Under the pieces are notes generated by a model. It made no database searches. It had not been told where the DNA came from and saw nothing but the letters and a program-made list of their open reading frames with translations. From Variovorax sp. PAMC26660 (GTDB taxonomy: Bacteria; Pseudomonadota; Gammaproteobacteria; Burkholderiales; Burkholderiaceae_C), in the NCBI RefSeq assembly GCF_014302995.1, contig NZ_CP060295.1, positions 1,240,001 to 1,304,000 of the forward strand: a DNA stretch of 64,000 bases. The letters run 5' to 3'. This document shows, one piece after another, positions 11,239 through 19,214 of the stretch. The first letter of the stretch is position 1; each line of letters begins with the position of its first letter. Position numbers and translations under genes: made by a program.

Positions 11239-12276
11239 CTAGTTTGAAATTCTTATTTCGTTACCACTGTCCTGCGCCGCGAGGCCGAAGCCCTGCTTGA
11301 GCAAGGCCACGAACCCGCTCATGTTGTTGGCATCGAAGCTGCCGCCGATGCGAATGCGCGCGATGGCCGGATCGGCAATCACCAGCTTGCGGGTGTTGTA
11401 GCGATTGAACTGTGCGGCCGCATCGCCCAGCGTGGTCTGGTCGAACACGAGCCTGCCCTGGCGCCAGCTCAGTTCGTCGTCGATCTGCTTGGGCGCCTTC
11501 GACATCACCAGCACGCTGCTGGCACTGGCAACCGCCCCCTGGTTGCGCGTGAGCACGGTGGGTGCCACTTCTTTCGCGCCCTGCGCAGACGCGATCTGCA
11601 CGCGCCCTTCTTCCACGGTCACGTTCACCTGGTCGCCCTGGCGCCGCACCAGGAAGCGCGTGCCCAGCACGGTGATGCGGCGGTCCCCGGCGATGACGAC
11701 GAAGGGATGGGCCTTGTCATGCGCAATGTCGAAATAGGCCTCGCCGTCTTCCAGCCACACCTTGCGGCTGCTCCCGTTCACCACGGCACGCACGTGCGTG
11801 GCGGTGTTCAGCGTGAGCACGGAGCCGTCGGACAGCGCAACCGATTGACGCGCGCCCACGGCCGTGGCGTAGTGCTCGCCCTTCCAGTCCTGCGTGTAGC
11901 GCCAGCCCAGCCAACTGCAGGCAGCGGCCACGACCAGCATGCCGGCCGCGATGCGTTGCGTGGCAAAGCGCGGCAGCCGGTACGCAGGCGCCGCCCGTGG
12001 AGCGGATGCAGGCGCGTCTGCGGGCAAGGGTATGCGGATGGGAATGGGCGCCGGCTTGGCCGTGGCCGTTCCCGTCAGGGGCGGCGGTGCGCGCAGGACG
12101 CCCAGCCGGTCGCTGCGCTGCCAGACGCTGGCCAGCCGCAGCCACGCCACGCGGTGGGCGATCGACTCGGCGACCCAGGCGTCCAGCTTCTGCTCGTCGG
12201 CCTCGGTCCATGTGCCGCTGTCGCGGCGCGCCAGCCAGTCGGCGGCGGCGGATTCAATGCGTTCGACTTCTGTCAT
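11239..12276 (-). CDS. fecR: FecR-family anti-sigma / transmembrane signal sensor
   Basis: A 345-residue protein. Residues 1-60 form the cytoplasmic anti-sigma helix bundle containing DWLARRDSGTWTEADEQKLD; a membrane helix lies near residues 130-150 (RIAAGMLVVAAACSWLGW); the rest is the periplasmic FecR domain with the NTATHVRAV and LEDGEAYFDIA stretches and a C-terminal secretin/STN-contact region. FecR proteins receive the signal from the receptor's STN domain and release or activate the cognate sigma factor. The start overlaps the sigma-factor stop (ATGA). Gene order sigma-FecR-receptor matches fecIRA. Confidence 0.94.
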   Translation of the reverse strand: MTEVERIESAAADWLARRDSGTWTEADEQKLDAWVAESIAHRVAWLRLASVWQRSDRLGVLRAPPPLTGTATAKPAPIPIRIPLPADAPASAPRAAPAYRLPRFATQRIAAGMLVVAAACSWLGWRYTQDWKGEHYATAVGARQSVALSDGSVLTLNTATHVRAVVNGSSRKVWLEDGEAYFDIAHDKAHPFVVIAGDRRITVLGTRFLVRRQGDQVNVTVEEGRVQIASAQGAKEVAPTVLTRNQGAVASASSVLVMSKAPKQIDDELSWRQGRLVFDQTTLGDAAAQFNRYNTRKLVIADPAIARIRIGGSFDANNMSGFVALLKQGFGLAAQDSGNEIRISN

Positions 12277-12845
12277 GTCGAGAGCCTCTTTTCGTTCTGC
12301 GCCCGACCGAAGGCCTTGGTGTCCAGATGCACCCCGTCGGAGAGCAGCGCGTCTGCCAGCGCCCTCACGCCCCGGGACACCTGCCGCTCGACCGTGTCTT
12401 CGGTGATGCCCAGCTGCGTGGCCACCTCGCGCTGCGAGAGCCCTTCGATCTTGCGCATCTCGATGACGCGGCGGCACTTGGAAGGCAGGGCATCGAGCGC
12501 CGTCTGCAGCAGCCGCAGCTCGCCGCGGCCCGAGGCATGGCGCTCGGGCGTGAGTTCATCGGCCGAGAAATCGAGCGCGTCGAGGTCGGCAATGATCTCG
12601 ATCGACACGATCTGCGCCCGCCGCGCACGGTCGATCAGCAGGTTGCGCGCCGTGGCGAAGACGAAGGGCTTCACCAGCTCGGGCACGGCCTTGGCCGCTG
12701 ACTCATAGATGCGCATGTAGACGTCCTGACGCAAGTCAGGTATTTCGGCGTCGTCGCGCCAGTTGCGGCGAAGAAACCGCGTGAGTGCGGCCTCCATGGG
12801 CAGCACTTCCCTGACGAACCAGTTGTCCAAATCACTGAGAACCAA
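12273..12845 (-). CDS. fecI: FecI-like ECF RNA polymerase sigma factor
   Basis: About 190 residues from the chosen TTG. Region 2 includes LPMEAALTRFLRRNW and DLRQDVYMRIYE; region 4 includes LPSKCRRVIEMRKIEG followed by the helix-turn-helix LSQREVATQLGITEDTVERQ. A longer frame with a GTG start at 12908 exists, but that codon abuts the -10 element of the gene's own ECF promoter and could not be transcribed from it. The TTG has AGGAG seven bases upstream and yields a VLSDLDNWFVREVLP N-terminus like other FecI proteins. It should direct transcription of itself, fecR, the receptor and the divergent STN gene. Confidence 0.92.
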   Translation of the reverse strand: MVLSDLDNWFVREVLPMEAALTRFLRRNWRDDAEIPDLRQDVYMRIYESAAKAVPELVKPFVFATARNLLIDRARRAQIVSIEIIADLDALDFSADELTPERHASGRGELRLLQTALDALPSKCRRVIEMRKIEGLSQREVATQLGITEDTVERQVSRGVRALADALLSDGVHLDTKAFGRAQNEKRLST

Positions 12846-12908
12846 AAAAGCGCTCCTGGGAATGGCCGGATGGGGTGGCGGCTCGTCGCCGGGATTGGCG
12901 ACAGACAC

Positions 12909-12938
12909 TGAGACGAACGGCCAGAAGATTTCCGGTAA
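12909..12938 (-). promoter_or_regulatory. ECF-type promoter of the sigma factor gene (autoregulation)
   Basis: Read on the minus strand, TTACCGGAA, 14 bases, CGTCTCA. It lies 64 bases upstream of the preferred TTG start and is identical in both blocks and spacing to the receptor promoter. Autoregulation differs from classic E. coli fecIR, which relies on Fur; I saw no Fur box here. Confidence 0.72.
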
Positions 12939-12992
12939 CGCACGGTGAGGAGCACCACGAAATTCTAGGCGGCACTGAAATGGGGCGCCCCG

Positions 12993-13022
12993 TTACCGGA
13001 AAGCGCAGCCGCACTCGTCTCA
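12993..13022 (+). promoter_or_regulatory. ECF-type promoter of the orphan STN gene
   Basis: TTACCGGAA, 14 bases, CGTCTCA on the plus strand, ending 42 bases before the ATG of the STN-domain gene. It diverges from the sigma-factor promoter 54 bases away, so both genes should respond to the same sigma factor. Confidence 0.75.
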
Positions 13023-13064
13023 TGGGGGTAACAAGAAAAACCATCTCGCTGGAAATACACCTAC

Positions 13065-13445
13065 ATGAATCGATTCCGGAGGCAGACCCCCCTCCTCCAC
13101 ACCGGAGCAGGCCGGCGCATTGCCGTCGCGCTCGGATGCGTACTGATGACCGGCCTGTCCTTCGCCAATACCCGGGATTTCGACGTTCGCAGCGGCGAAC
13201 TCAGGCCCGCGCTCGACGCCTTCATTGCACAGTCCGGCGTGCAGCTCATCTACAAGATGGAAGACGTCAAGGACCTGTCGACACGGGGCGTGAAGGGAAA
13301 GATCGCGCCCGATGCGGCGCTGGACAAGTTGCTGGACGGCACCCGCCTGCACATCCGCCGCGGGCAGGACGGGGCCATGGTGCTCATTGCTGCGCCTGCC
13401 GCGAAACCCATCGCCATGCCGGCTGCGGCGGACAGGAAGCCTTGA
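13065..13445 (+). CDS. Stand-alone STN (secretin/TonB short N-terminal) domain protein
   Basis: A 126-residue secreted protein: a signal peptide to about residue 35 (GRRIAVALGCVLMTGLSFA), then a single STN domain (about 38-112) and a short tail. There is no plug or barrel. The domain aligns without gaps to the STN domain of the receptor in the same locus (FDV..G.L..ALDA.IAQ.GVQL.YK..DVK...TRGVKG), with about 55% identity counted by eye. It has its own copy of the ECF promoter and is divergent from the sigma gene. It could compete with the receptor for FecR, or be what is left of a second receptor; the intact reading frame and promoter favour a working protein. Confidence 0.85.
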   Translation: MNRFRRQTPLLHTGAGRRIAVALGCVLMTGLSFANTRDFDVRSGELRPALDAFIAQSGVQLIYKMEDVKDLSTRGVKGKIAPDAALDKLLDGTRLHIRRGQDGAMVLIAAPAAKPIAMPAAADRKP

Positions 13446-13475
13446 GTTTCTGGCGGCCGCCTGCGCTGCAAGGGT

Positions 13476-15260
13476 TCACGGGGAATGCGGCGCAGCAAGA
13501 AGAGCTGCGCCAACCGGGTGTCGGGCCCGGTCGCCGGCCGCTCGCAAAAGCACGTCTTCGAAGAACGCGCCAATGGGCCGCTCCAGATCCCGCACCTGGA
13601 CTTCCAGCACCCAGATTCCGTCACCCGGCATGAAATCGGCCTCGGCCAGACGGTGCTTGCCATAGAGCGCATGCGGAAAGTCCGAGACGCGATGTCCGGC
13701 TGTCTCGCGCACGAGCGAGCAACCATGTTCACGCGCCAGCCCGTCCGCCAAGTCGTAGAGCGCGCTGCCGCTCAGGCCTTGCGCCCATGCCAGCCGGGTT
13801 CGCTCGAAGATGTGCCGCGCGGCCTGGGTGCAGCGCCGATGGTCGGGGTCGTCACCCATCACGAAGGTGTCGCCGTAGTCACCCTCGTAGCCGTCCCATA
13901 CGGGGCCCAGGTCGATGGTGAACAGGTCGTCGGCGCGCAGCTTCCGGTGCCGGTCCACCGGCTGGCGGGATGTGCATTGCGTGTCGGGGCCGAAGCGCAC
14001 GTAGGTGGGATGCCAGTTGTAGGCCGCGCCCATCGCGCGCAGGTGGTTGTCCGCGATGGCGATGGCCTCGCCGGTGGTCATGCCGGGCACCATCAGGGCC
14101 GCGATCTGCGGTAACGCCTCCATGGAGCGCCTGCGCGCATCGAGGATGCCGTCGAGCGAAAAGGCCGCTCCCACCTTCTCCCAGGGATGGCGCACGATGT
14201 ACGGCGCCTTGCCCTGCTCCGCCTGCGCGGCCGGCAGGAATGCTTCGGATTGGAAGCGGTCCTTCGGCAGGCCCGCGGCCTTCAGCACGTCGCGCGCGCC
14301 CCGAACCATGGCGGGGTTGCCGCAGGCGTAGACCATGGTGCGTTGCCAGTCGTGGTCGGCTGCGAGTGCCGCTTCCTGCACGTGCCGCTGCCCTCGGGCC
14401 TGGACCGCCTCGGTGCTTGGGGCACGCGCCGCAGACACCACCGGCGTCCAATGGAAGCTCGCGTGGGCATCCTGCAGCTTGTCGAGCAAGTCGGATGCAT
14501 AGCAGTCCTCGGCTCGGCCCACTCCCCAGTACAAATGGACGGTACGGAACGCAGCGCCGGCCAATGCAGTTGTCAGGATGGCGCTGATGCCTGCGAAGCC
14601 CGTGCCCGTGGCCAGCAGCACCAGATGCTCGACCGCGTCGGAGGGCGCCTGCCAGGTGCAGGCGCCGTAGGGCCCGTCGAGTTCCAGCAGGTCGCCCGGC
14701 CGAAGCTGGGCGAGCCCGTGGTCGGTGAATGCACCGCCCGGAATCCGCCGGATATGAAACTCCAACAGGTTCGCGTCACCGGTCTGCACCGGCAAGTTGG
14801 CGATGGAGAAGCTGCGGCGCTCGCCGTTGTCCAGCAACAGTTGCGCATGCTGCCCGGGCTCGCATTGAAAGCGCTGGGCGCTCTGCACCTCAATCACCAG
14901 CCGCGTCACGCTGGGTGCCATTGCGTCGAGCGCAACGATCTTCGCGCCATAGCGGGCGGCCGGACGGGCCGGGCTGCGCCAATGCGCAAAGCGCAGGCTC
15001 AAGTCGCTGGTGGCGCGGCATTGGCACATCAGCAGCTCGTCATCGGCCACTTGATAGGCGGCCTCGGACGGCGCAGCGATGCGTTCGAAGCCGCCTTCGA
15101 GCACCTGCGCGCGGCAGGAACCACACTCGCCGCGCTTGCAGGAAAAGGGCACGGCGACACCTTCGGCCAGTGCCGAATCGAGGATGCTGCCCGCGGCGCC
15201 GAGCGGAAACCGGGGACCGTCCGGTGTGACGGTGCAAAAGTGAATGGGCGAATCTGGCAT
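13476..15260 (-). CDS. Fusion of 2Fe-2S ferredoxin, FAD/NAD(P) reductase and M24 metallopeptidase-like domain
   Basis: A 594-residue, three-part protein. Residues 1-90 are a plant-type ferredoxin with Cys41, Cys46, Cys49 and Cys79 in exact C-x4-C-x2-C-x29-C spacing. Residues 95-340 are a ferredoxin-reductase module with the flavin motif RRSFS and the nucleotide stretch ATGTGFAGI, as in CDP-glucoseen and phenol hydroxylase reductases. Residues from about 352 are a pita-bread M24 domain: Asp450 and Asp461 (D-x10-D), a GHRV His near 523, Glu553 and Glu568 could supply all five metal ligands. The role of joining electron transfer to an aminopeptidase P/creatinase fold is unknown. It is divergent from a MocR regulator, which probably controls it. 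Confidence 0.85.
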   Translation of the reverse strand: MPDSPIHFCTVTPDGPRFPLGAAGSILDSALAEGVAVPFSCKRGECGSCRAQVLEGGFERIAAPSEAAYQVADDELLMCQCRATSDLSLRFAHWRSPARPAARYGAKIVALDAMAPSVTRLVIEVQSAQRFQCEPGQHAQLLLDNGERRSFSIANLPVQTGDANLLEFHIRRIPGGAFTDHGLAQLRPGDLLELDGPYGACTWQAPSDAVEHLVLLATGTGFAGISAILTTALAGAAFRTVHLYWGVGRAEDCYASDLLDKLQDAHASFHWTPVVSAARAPSTEAVQARGQRHVQEAALAADHDWQRTMVYACGNPAMVRGARDVLKAAGLPKDRFQSEAFLPAAQAEQGKAPYIVRHPWEKVGAAFSLDGILDARRRSMEALPQIAALMVPGMTTGEAIAIADNHLRAMGAAYNWHPTYVRFGPDTQCTSRQPVDRHRKLRADDLFTIDLGPVWDGYEGDYGDTFVMGDDPDHRRCTQAARHIFERTRLAWAQGLSGSALYDLADGLAREHGCSLVRETAGHRVSDFPHALYGKHRLAEADFMPGDGIWVLEVQVRDLERPIGAFFEDVLLRAAGDRARHPVGAALLAAPHSP

Positions 15261-15354
15261 GCGTGGGAATCTCGTGGTTGGGCTTTTCTGGGTCAGGCCC
15301 TCATTGAGCGACCGGTCTTGGCGAAGGCAGAACTTACCTAGAATGCGGCCTCAT

Positions 15355-15367
15355 CCATAGAGCCATA
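15355..15367. promoter_or_regulatory. Possible MocR operator (direct repeat)
   Basis: CCATA-GAG-CCATA lies 9 bases before the MocR start in the divergent region shared with the reductase-peptidase fusion. MocR regulators often bind direct repeats near their own promoter. A TAGAAT at about 15339 could be the -10 of the MocR promoter. The evidence is short-range pattern only. Confidence 0.3.
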
Positions 15368-15376
15368 TCTGCAAAT

Positions 15377-16876
15377 ATGACCAGGCCACTTTCTCGCGCC
15401 TCGCAGTCACGCCGCACGCTGTCGAGCCTCGACCTCGCGGCGGAGCCGCTGCAGGCGGGTGAGCTGAAGCAGGTGTGGATCTATCGCCAGATCCGCGCCC
15501 GCATCCTGGAAGGGGTGCTGGCCAAAGGCGCGCGGCTGCCCTCCACCCGGCACCTGGCCGAGCGCTGGCAGGTGTCGCGCGCCACCGTCGACCTGGCCTA
15601 CGACCAGTTGCGCAGCGAGGGCTACCTGGTCAGCACGGCGGGCTCGGGCACCCATGTCGCGGCGAAGGTGCCCGATCAGTTCTTCGATGCCGGCGCACGC
15701 ACGAGCGATTCACCGCGACGCCGCGCGCCCGGCATCGACGTGGCACCGCTCATCGCCAGCGCAGTTGGCAAGCCCTTCGTGGCACGGGTTGCCGACCCCG
15801 CGCTCTTTCCCATCGATCAGTGGCGCAAGGCGCTGCAAGCCAGCACACGGCATGTGACGGTCGAACAACTGGACGACAACGAACCCTTCGGACTCGGCGC
15901 GCTGCGCACGCAGATCGCCAGCTACCTGGGCGTTGCGCGCGGCATCTCTTGCGACGCGGAGCAGATCGTCGTGCTGGCCGGCATTCGCCAGGGGCTGGAC
16001 ATGTGCGCGCGACTCCTGCTCTCGCCCGAAGACAAGGTCATGGTGGAAGACCCCGGCTACCTTCATGCGGCCCCGATATTCAGCCGGCATGCGCGGGAAG
16101 TCATTCACGTGCCCATCGATGCGCACGGCTTCTCGGTGGACCATGCACGCCACCGCACCGGCGCGCGGCTCGTGCACGTCACGCCTGCGCACCAGGCGCC
16201 CACCGGCGTCACGATGCCTGTCTCGCGGCGCCTGGCGCTGCTTGCGTGGGCCGAAGAAGCGGACTGCTGGCTGATCGAAGACGACTACGACAGCGAGTTC
16301 AGCTACGACAGCGCACCGCTGCCTGCACTGAAGAGCCTGGACGCGGCCGACCGCGTCATTCATTGCGGCAGCTTCAACAAGACGATGTTCGCCGGGCTGC
16401 GCATCGGTTATGCCGTGCTGCCTGAAAAACTCGTGCCCGAGTTCCGCAAGGCGCGACACATCACCGGGCGCTCCACCGGCGTGATCGAGCAATTGGCTTT
16501 GGCGAATTTTCTGGAGAGTGGCGCCTTTGCGCGGCATGTACGCCGTGCACGCCTGGCCTACGCGCAACGCCGGGACATCGTGCTGCAGGCCCTGCGCGAT
16601 GCACTCGGCGCCGAACGGCTGTACGTCACCGGGGCGCATTCAGGATTTCATCTGGTGTGGTGGCCGCCGCCAGGGATCGACGTGGCCGCGTTGCAAGAGC
16701 TAGCGGCAGGACATGGCCTGCGCTTTCAGGCCATCTCGGATTTCTGCAAACGCGCGGTCCTGCCGCCCGGACTGGTGATCGGCTATGCGGCGCTGGACGA
16801 CGAGGCACTGCGCCGACAGGCGGGGAAACTGGGCGAGCTGATTTCCCGCTTCCGAGGCAGCGCATCCGGCGCGTGA
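15377..16876 (+). CDS. MocR-type PLP-dependent transcriptional regulator (GntR HTH + aminotransferase domain)
   Basis: A 499-residue regulator. A GntR winged helix occupies about residues 30-95 (LPSTRHLAERWQVSRATVDL), then a fold-type I aminotransferase domain from about 125 to the end, with the PLP lysine at 335 in GSFNKTMFAGLRIGY. Such proteins sense PLP or an amino compound and regulate vitamin B6, GABA, taurine or peptide-related genes, usually a divergent neighbour. Here that neighbour is the ferredoxin-reductase/M24 fusion. The convergent gene downstream is unrelated. Confidence 0.93.
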   Translation: MTRPLSRASQSRRTLSSLDLAAEPLQAGELKQVWIYRQIRARILEGVLAKGARLPSTRHLAERWQVSRATVDLAYDQLRSEGYLVSTAGSGTHVAAKVPDQFFDAGARTSDSPRRRAPGIDVAPLIASAVGKPFVARVADPALFPIDQWRKALQASTRHVTVEQLDDNEPFGLGALRTQIASYLGVARGISCDAEQIVVLAGIRQGLDMCARLLLSPEDKVMVEDPGYLHAAPIFSRHAREVIHVPIDAHGFSVDHARHRTGARLVHVTPAHQAPTGVTMPVSRRLALLAWAEEADCWLIEDDYDSEFSYDSAPLPALKSLDAADRVIHCGSFNKTMFAGLRIGYAVLPEKLVPEFRKARHITGRSTGVIEQLALANFLESGAFARHVRRARLAYAQRRDIVLQALRDALGAERLYVTGAHSGFHLVWWPPPGIDVAALQELAAGHGLRFQAISDFCKRAVLPPGLVIGYAALDDEALRRQAGKLGELISRFRGSASGA

Positions 16877-16902
16877 TCGCCCTACCGCGACCCGCTCCGG
16901 CG

Positions 16903-17547
16903 CTAAGAACGAGACAGTGCGGCCAGCTTCTTCTTCGCGCTTTGCAACAGGCCAAGCCGCTCGGTCGACAACTGCGCCTTGGTGTCTCCTTGCGCGATGA
17001 TCTCGAACGCCGAAGCGGCTGCCAGTTTTGCGGCGAGTGCATCGCGACTCGTCAGCCCGTTGAGCCTGGCCATCGAGATCACGTGGACCTGCAGATGGCG
17101 ATGAAGAGTCTTCGACAGCTTCTTGCACGCTTCCGTCATCGCGGCCTCGTCGGGCGTGATGGCGCCATGCACGATCAGGAGTTCTATGACGTTGTCGTCG
17201 TCCTCTCCCAACACGAAGGCACGCACGACCGAGTTCTTGAACTTGGAACGCAGCATGGTGCGGATCGGCTCGGCTGCGGCGAACGACTTCAATGCGATGC
17301 TGCGCAGCTCGCCGTAGAAGACGAACGAACGGTCCGCCTTGACGGTTTCGGGCTCCTCCGCTTTCACCTTCAGCCTTGCGAGGATGCCGCTCTTGACGAG
17401 ATGCTCCACGGTCTGATCGACTTCGCCAGGCTCCAGCTTCGTTCGCTGGGCCAACTCGTTCACCGAGAACGACTGATCGGGGTCTGCATACACGACCTGC
17501 ATGAGCTTTTGCACAGCGGGGGACAAGAGAAAATCTGCAGCACTCAA
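16903..17547 (-). CDS. Winged-helix protein with a nucleotidyltransferase-like C-terminal domain
   Basis: A 214-residue protein. Residues 1-65 look like a winged helix (FSVNELAQRTKLEPGEVDQTVEHLV). Residues about 85-190 resemble the minimal nucleotidyltransferase fold found fused to such helices, with VVRAFVLGEDDDNVIELLIV where active enzymes have a GS...DxD pattern; the glycine-serine and paired aspartates are not cleanly present, so catalysis is doubtful. It stands alone between convergent mocR and an MFS gene on its own strand. No partner HEPN gene is adjacent, so an ordinary MNT-HEPN toxin pair is not supported. Function unknown. Confidence 0.7.
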   Translation of the reverse strand: MSAADFLLSPAVQKLMQVVYADPDQSFSVNELAQRTKLEPGEVDQTVEHLVKSGILARLKVKAEEPETVKADRSFVFYGELRSIALKSFAAAEPIRTMLRSKFKNSVVRAFVLGEDDDNVIELLIVHGAITPDEAAMTEACKKLSKTLHRHLQVHVISMARLNGLTSRDALAAKLAAASAFEIIAQGDTKAQLSTERLGLLQSAKKKLAALSRS

Positions 17548-17648
17548 GGGTGTTCCGATTCGTCTGGGTTCTGGGAAGGGCCTGGATTATGAAGTTGAAT
17601 GCCAGGTCGTTGATGCGCGCTCGATCTCGCGCCTGGCTGGCTTGTGAG

Positions 17649-18890
17649 CTACCTCGTCACTCGTGGCCCGACGCCACCAGGGCTTCTGTGACGCGGAATC
17701 CAATACGCCAGCACTCCCGCCGCTGCAAAGGCGATCAGTCCGGTCACAGCGATTCCCGCAGCAAGCGACAGGCCGCCCGCCAGCAGCGACAGCAGTGCCG
17801 GGCCGCTCGAGGAGCCGATGTCGGACATCAGGCGCCATATGCCAAGGAAGTGCGCGCGCCCGTGTCGCGGCGAATGGTCGGCGCCGAGGGTCATGATCAT
17901 CCCCGAGCCGATACCGTTGCCGAAGCCGATCGCCAGTGAAGCGAGCAGCAGCGTGAAGACACCGGATGTCAGGGGCATCAGCAGCATGGCCAGTCCCATG
18001 ATCAGCATCGACGGCACCGCGACCCAGCGCCTGCCCTTCCTGTCCATCACCTTGCCTGCCGGGTAGAACACCAGCATGTCGACACCACCCGCCAGACCGT
18101 AGATCAGCGAAGCCACCGAGGGCGCGAGCATCAGGTGGTCGGCCCACAGCGGGATCACGGCCTGGCGCGATGCACGCACCGCGCTGACCAGGATCACGCC
18201 GACGCCCAGCGTGAGGAACACGCGGCGGTGATCCCGCAGCGTCGACACGATGGAGGTCGAGGCAGGCGCGGCCTGCCCGGCCGGAACCGGCGGCGCTTCG
18301 AGGTCGGGGATGCGGGCCCCGATGGCCGCAGCCCCCATCACCGCCACGATGCCCACCACATAAGCCGCCGACAGGCCGAACATATGCACCGCGGCAGCCG
18401 CGAGAAAAGGCCCGGCGAACATGCCGATGCGCATGACGCCGCCCAGCGTCGACAGTGCCCGCGCACGGTACTCGACGGGCACCGCCTCGGTCATGTAGCT
18501 CTGCCGCGCCAGGTTGTAGACCGCCTGCGACATGCCCACCATGAAGCAACCCGTGGCGAACAGGCCCAGATGCGAAGTCAGCACGCACAGGAGCATGCCC
18601 AGAGCGCTCCACACACCCGCCGCGACGATGGCCCAGCGCTCGCCCCATCGCATCGTGATCATCGAGGCCGGGATGTTGTTGAACAGCGAGCCGATGCCGA
18701 TCATCGCGATCACCAACGCAGCCATCGGCACGGAAGCGCCCAGGTCGCGCGCCGTCAACGGCACGATCGGCAGGATGGCGCCCTCGCCCAATCCGAACAA
18801 CAGCGAAGGCGCGAAGGCCGGTACGGCGATGCGCCACAGAGAGAACGAGGACGCCGGGGATGAGGTCGAGGCAGCAGGCGGGGATGACAT
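17649..18890 (-). CDS. MFS transporter
   Basis: About 413 residues with 12 predicted helices. MITMRWGERWAIVAAG between helices 2 and 3 corresponds to the MFS signature, and GKVMDRKGRRW to its repeat in the second half. The start chosen, MSSPPAASTSS, is followed directly by helix 1; the open frame extends 67 codons further upstream but that stretch has no recognisable protein character. Substrate cannot be inferred; the set-up resembles drug or sugar-phosphate exporters of the MdtG/YajR type. Confidence 0.87.
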   Translation of the reverse strand: MSSPPAASTSSPASSFSLWRIAVPAFAPSLLFGLGEGAILPIVPLTARDLGASVPMAALVIAMIGIGSLFNNIPASMITMRWGERWAIVAAGVWSALGMLLCVLTSHLGLFATGCFMVGMSQAVYNLARQSYMTEAVPVEYRARALSTLGGVMRIGMFAGPFLAAAAVHMFGLSAAYVVGIVAVMGAAAIGARIPDLEAPPVPAGQAAPASTSIVSTLRDHRRVFLTLGVGVILVSAVRASRQAVIPLWADHLMLAPSVASLIYGLAGGVDMLVFYPAGKVMDRKGRRWVAVPSMLIMGLAMLLMPLTSGVFTLLLASLAIGFGNGIGSGMIMTLGADHSPRHGRAHFLGIWRLMSDIGSSSGPALLSLLAGGLSLAAGIAVTGLIAFAAAGVLAYWIPRHRSPGGVGPRVTR

Positions 18891-19214
18891 GCGCAGAAGG
18901 GTTCGGGTTGTTGCCCCCACCCGCCGGGCGGACCAAGGCCCGGCGATTGTCTCGCCGATGACGAATTTCTGCAGGGCCTCAGGGCCGGCGCATGCCCGGC
19001 TCTCTCGACAAGTGGCGTGCAACAAGACGGCGGGTATCGTTTCACGGAACTCCTGCACGGACTTCACGCCGACTTCACTTGTGTCGCGCACACTGCCTCT
19101 CGACAGCGGTTCGGCGCTGGTAGAGGCCAGGGAGAAAAAAACCGCTCAGGGAACCGCCTCGATGCCAACCGCTGTCACTCTTCAATAACCAGGCTTGCTC
19201 AACCAGCAAGCCCT
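18891..19214. other. Intergenic gap with little recognisable content
   Basis: The 324 bases between the MFS start and the end of the ABC ATPase gene hold no convincing gene. The MFS frame remains open through much of it without similarity to anything I know. The only clear structure is the hairpin at its right end, listed separately. Confidence 0.5.
19192..19212 (-). terminator. Hairpin just after the ABC ATPase stop codon
   Basis: GGCTTGCT and AGCAAGCC form a perfect 8-base-pair stem with a 5-base loop, two bases after the TAG of the ATPase gene. On the minus strand it is followed by TGGTTATT rather than a strong U tract, so termination may be weak. Confidence 0.5.

Noticed and set aside
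12909..13022. Fur box in the sigma-factor promoter region
   Set aside because: Nothing resembling the AT-rich Fur consensus is present between the divergent ECF promoters.
13040..13075. GGAAATACAC near the STN start as a fourth copy of the catabolic operator
   Set aside because: Only the GGAAATAC block matches; the flanking ATAT and TCGAATG parts are missing and the site overlaps the ribosome-binding region.
16903..17547. MNT-HEPN toxin-antitoxin pair
   Set aside because: No HEPN gene is adjacent on either side and the nucleotidyltransferase active-site residues are not clear.
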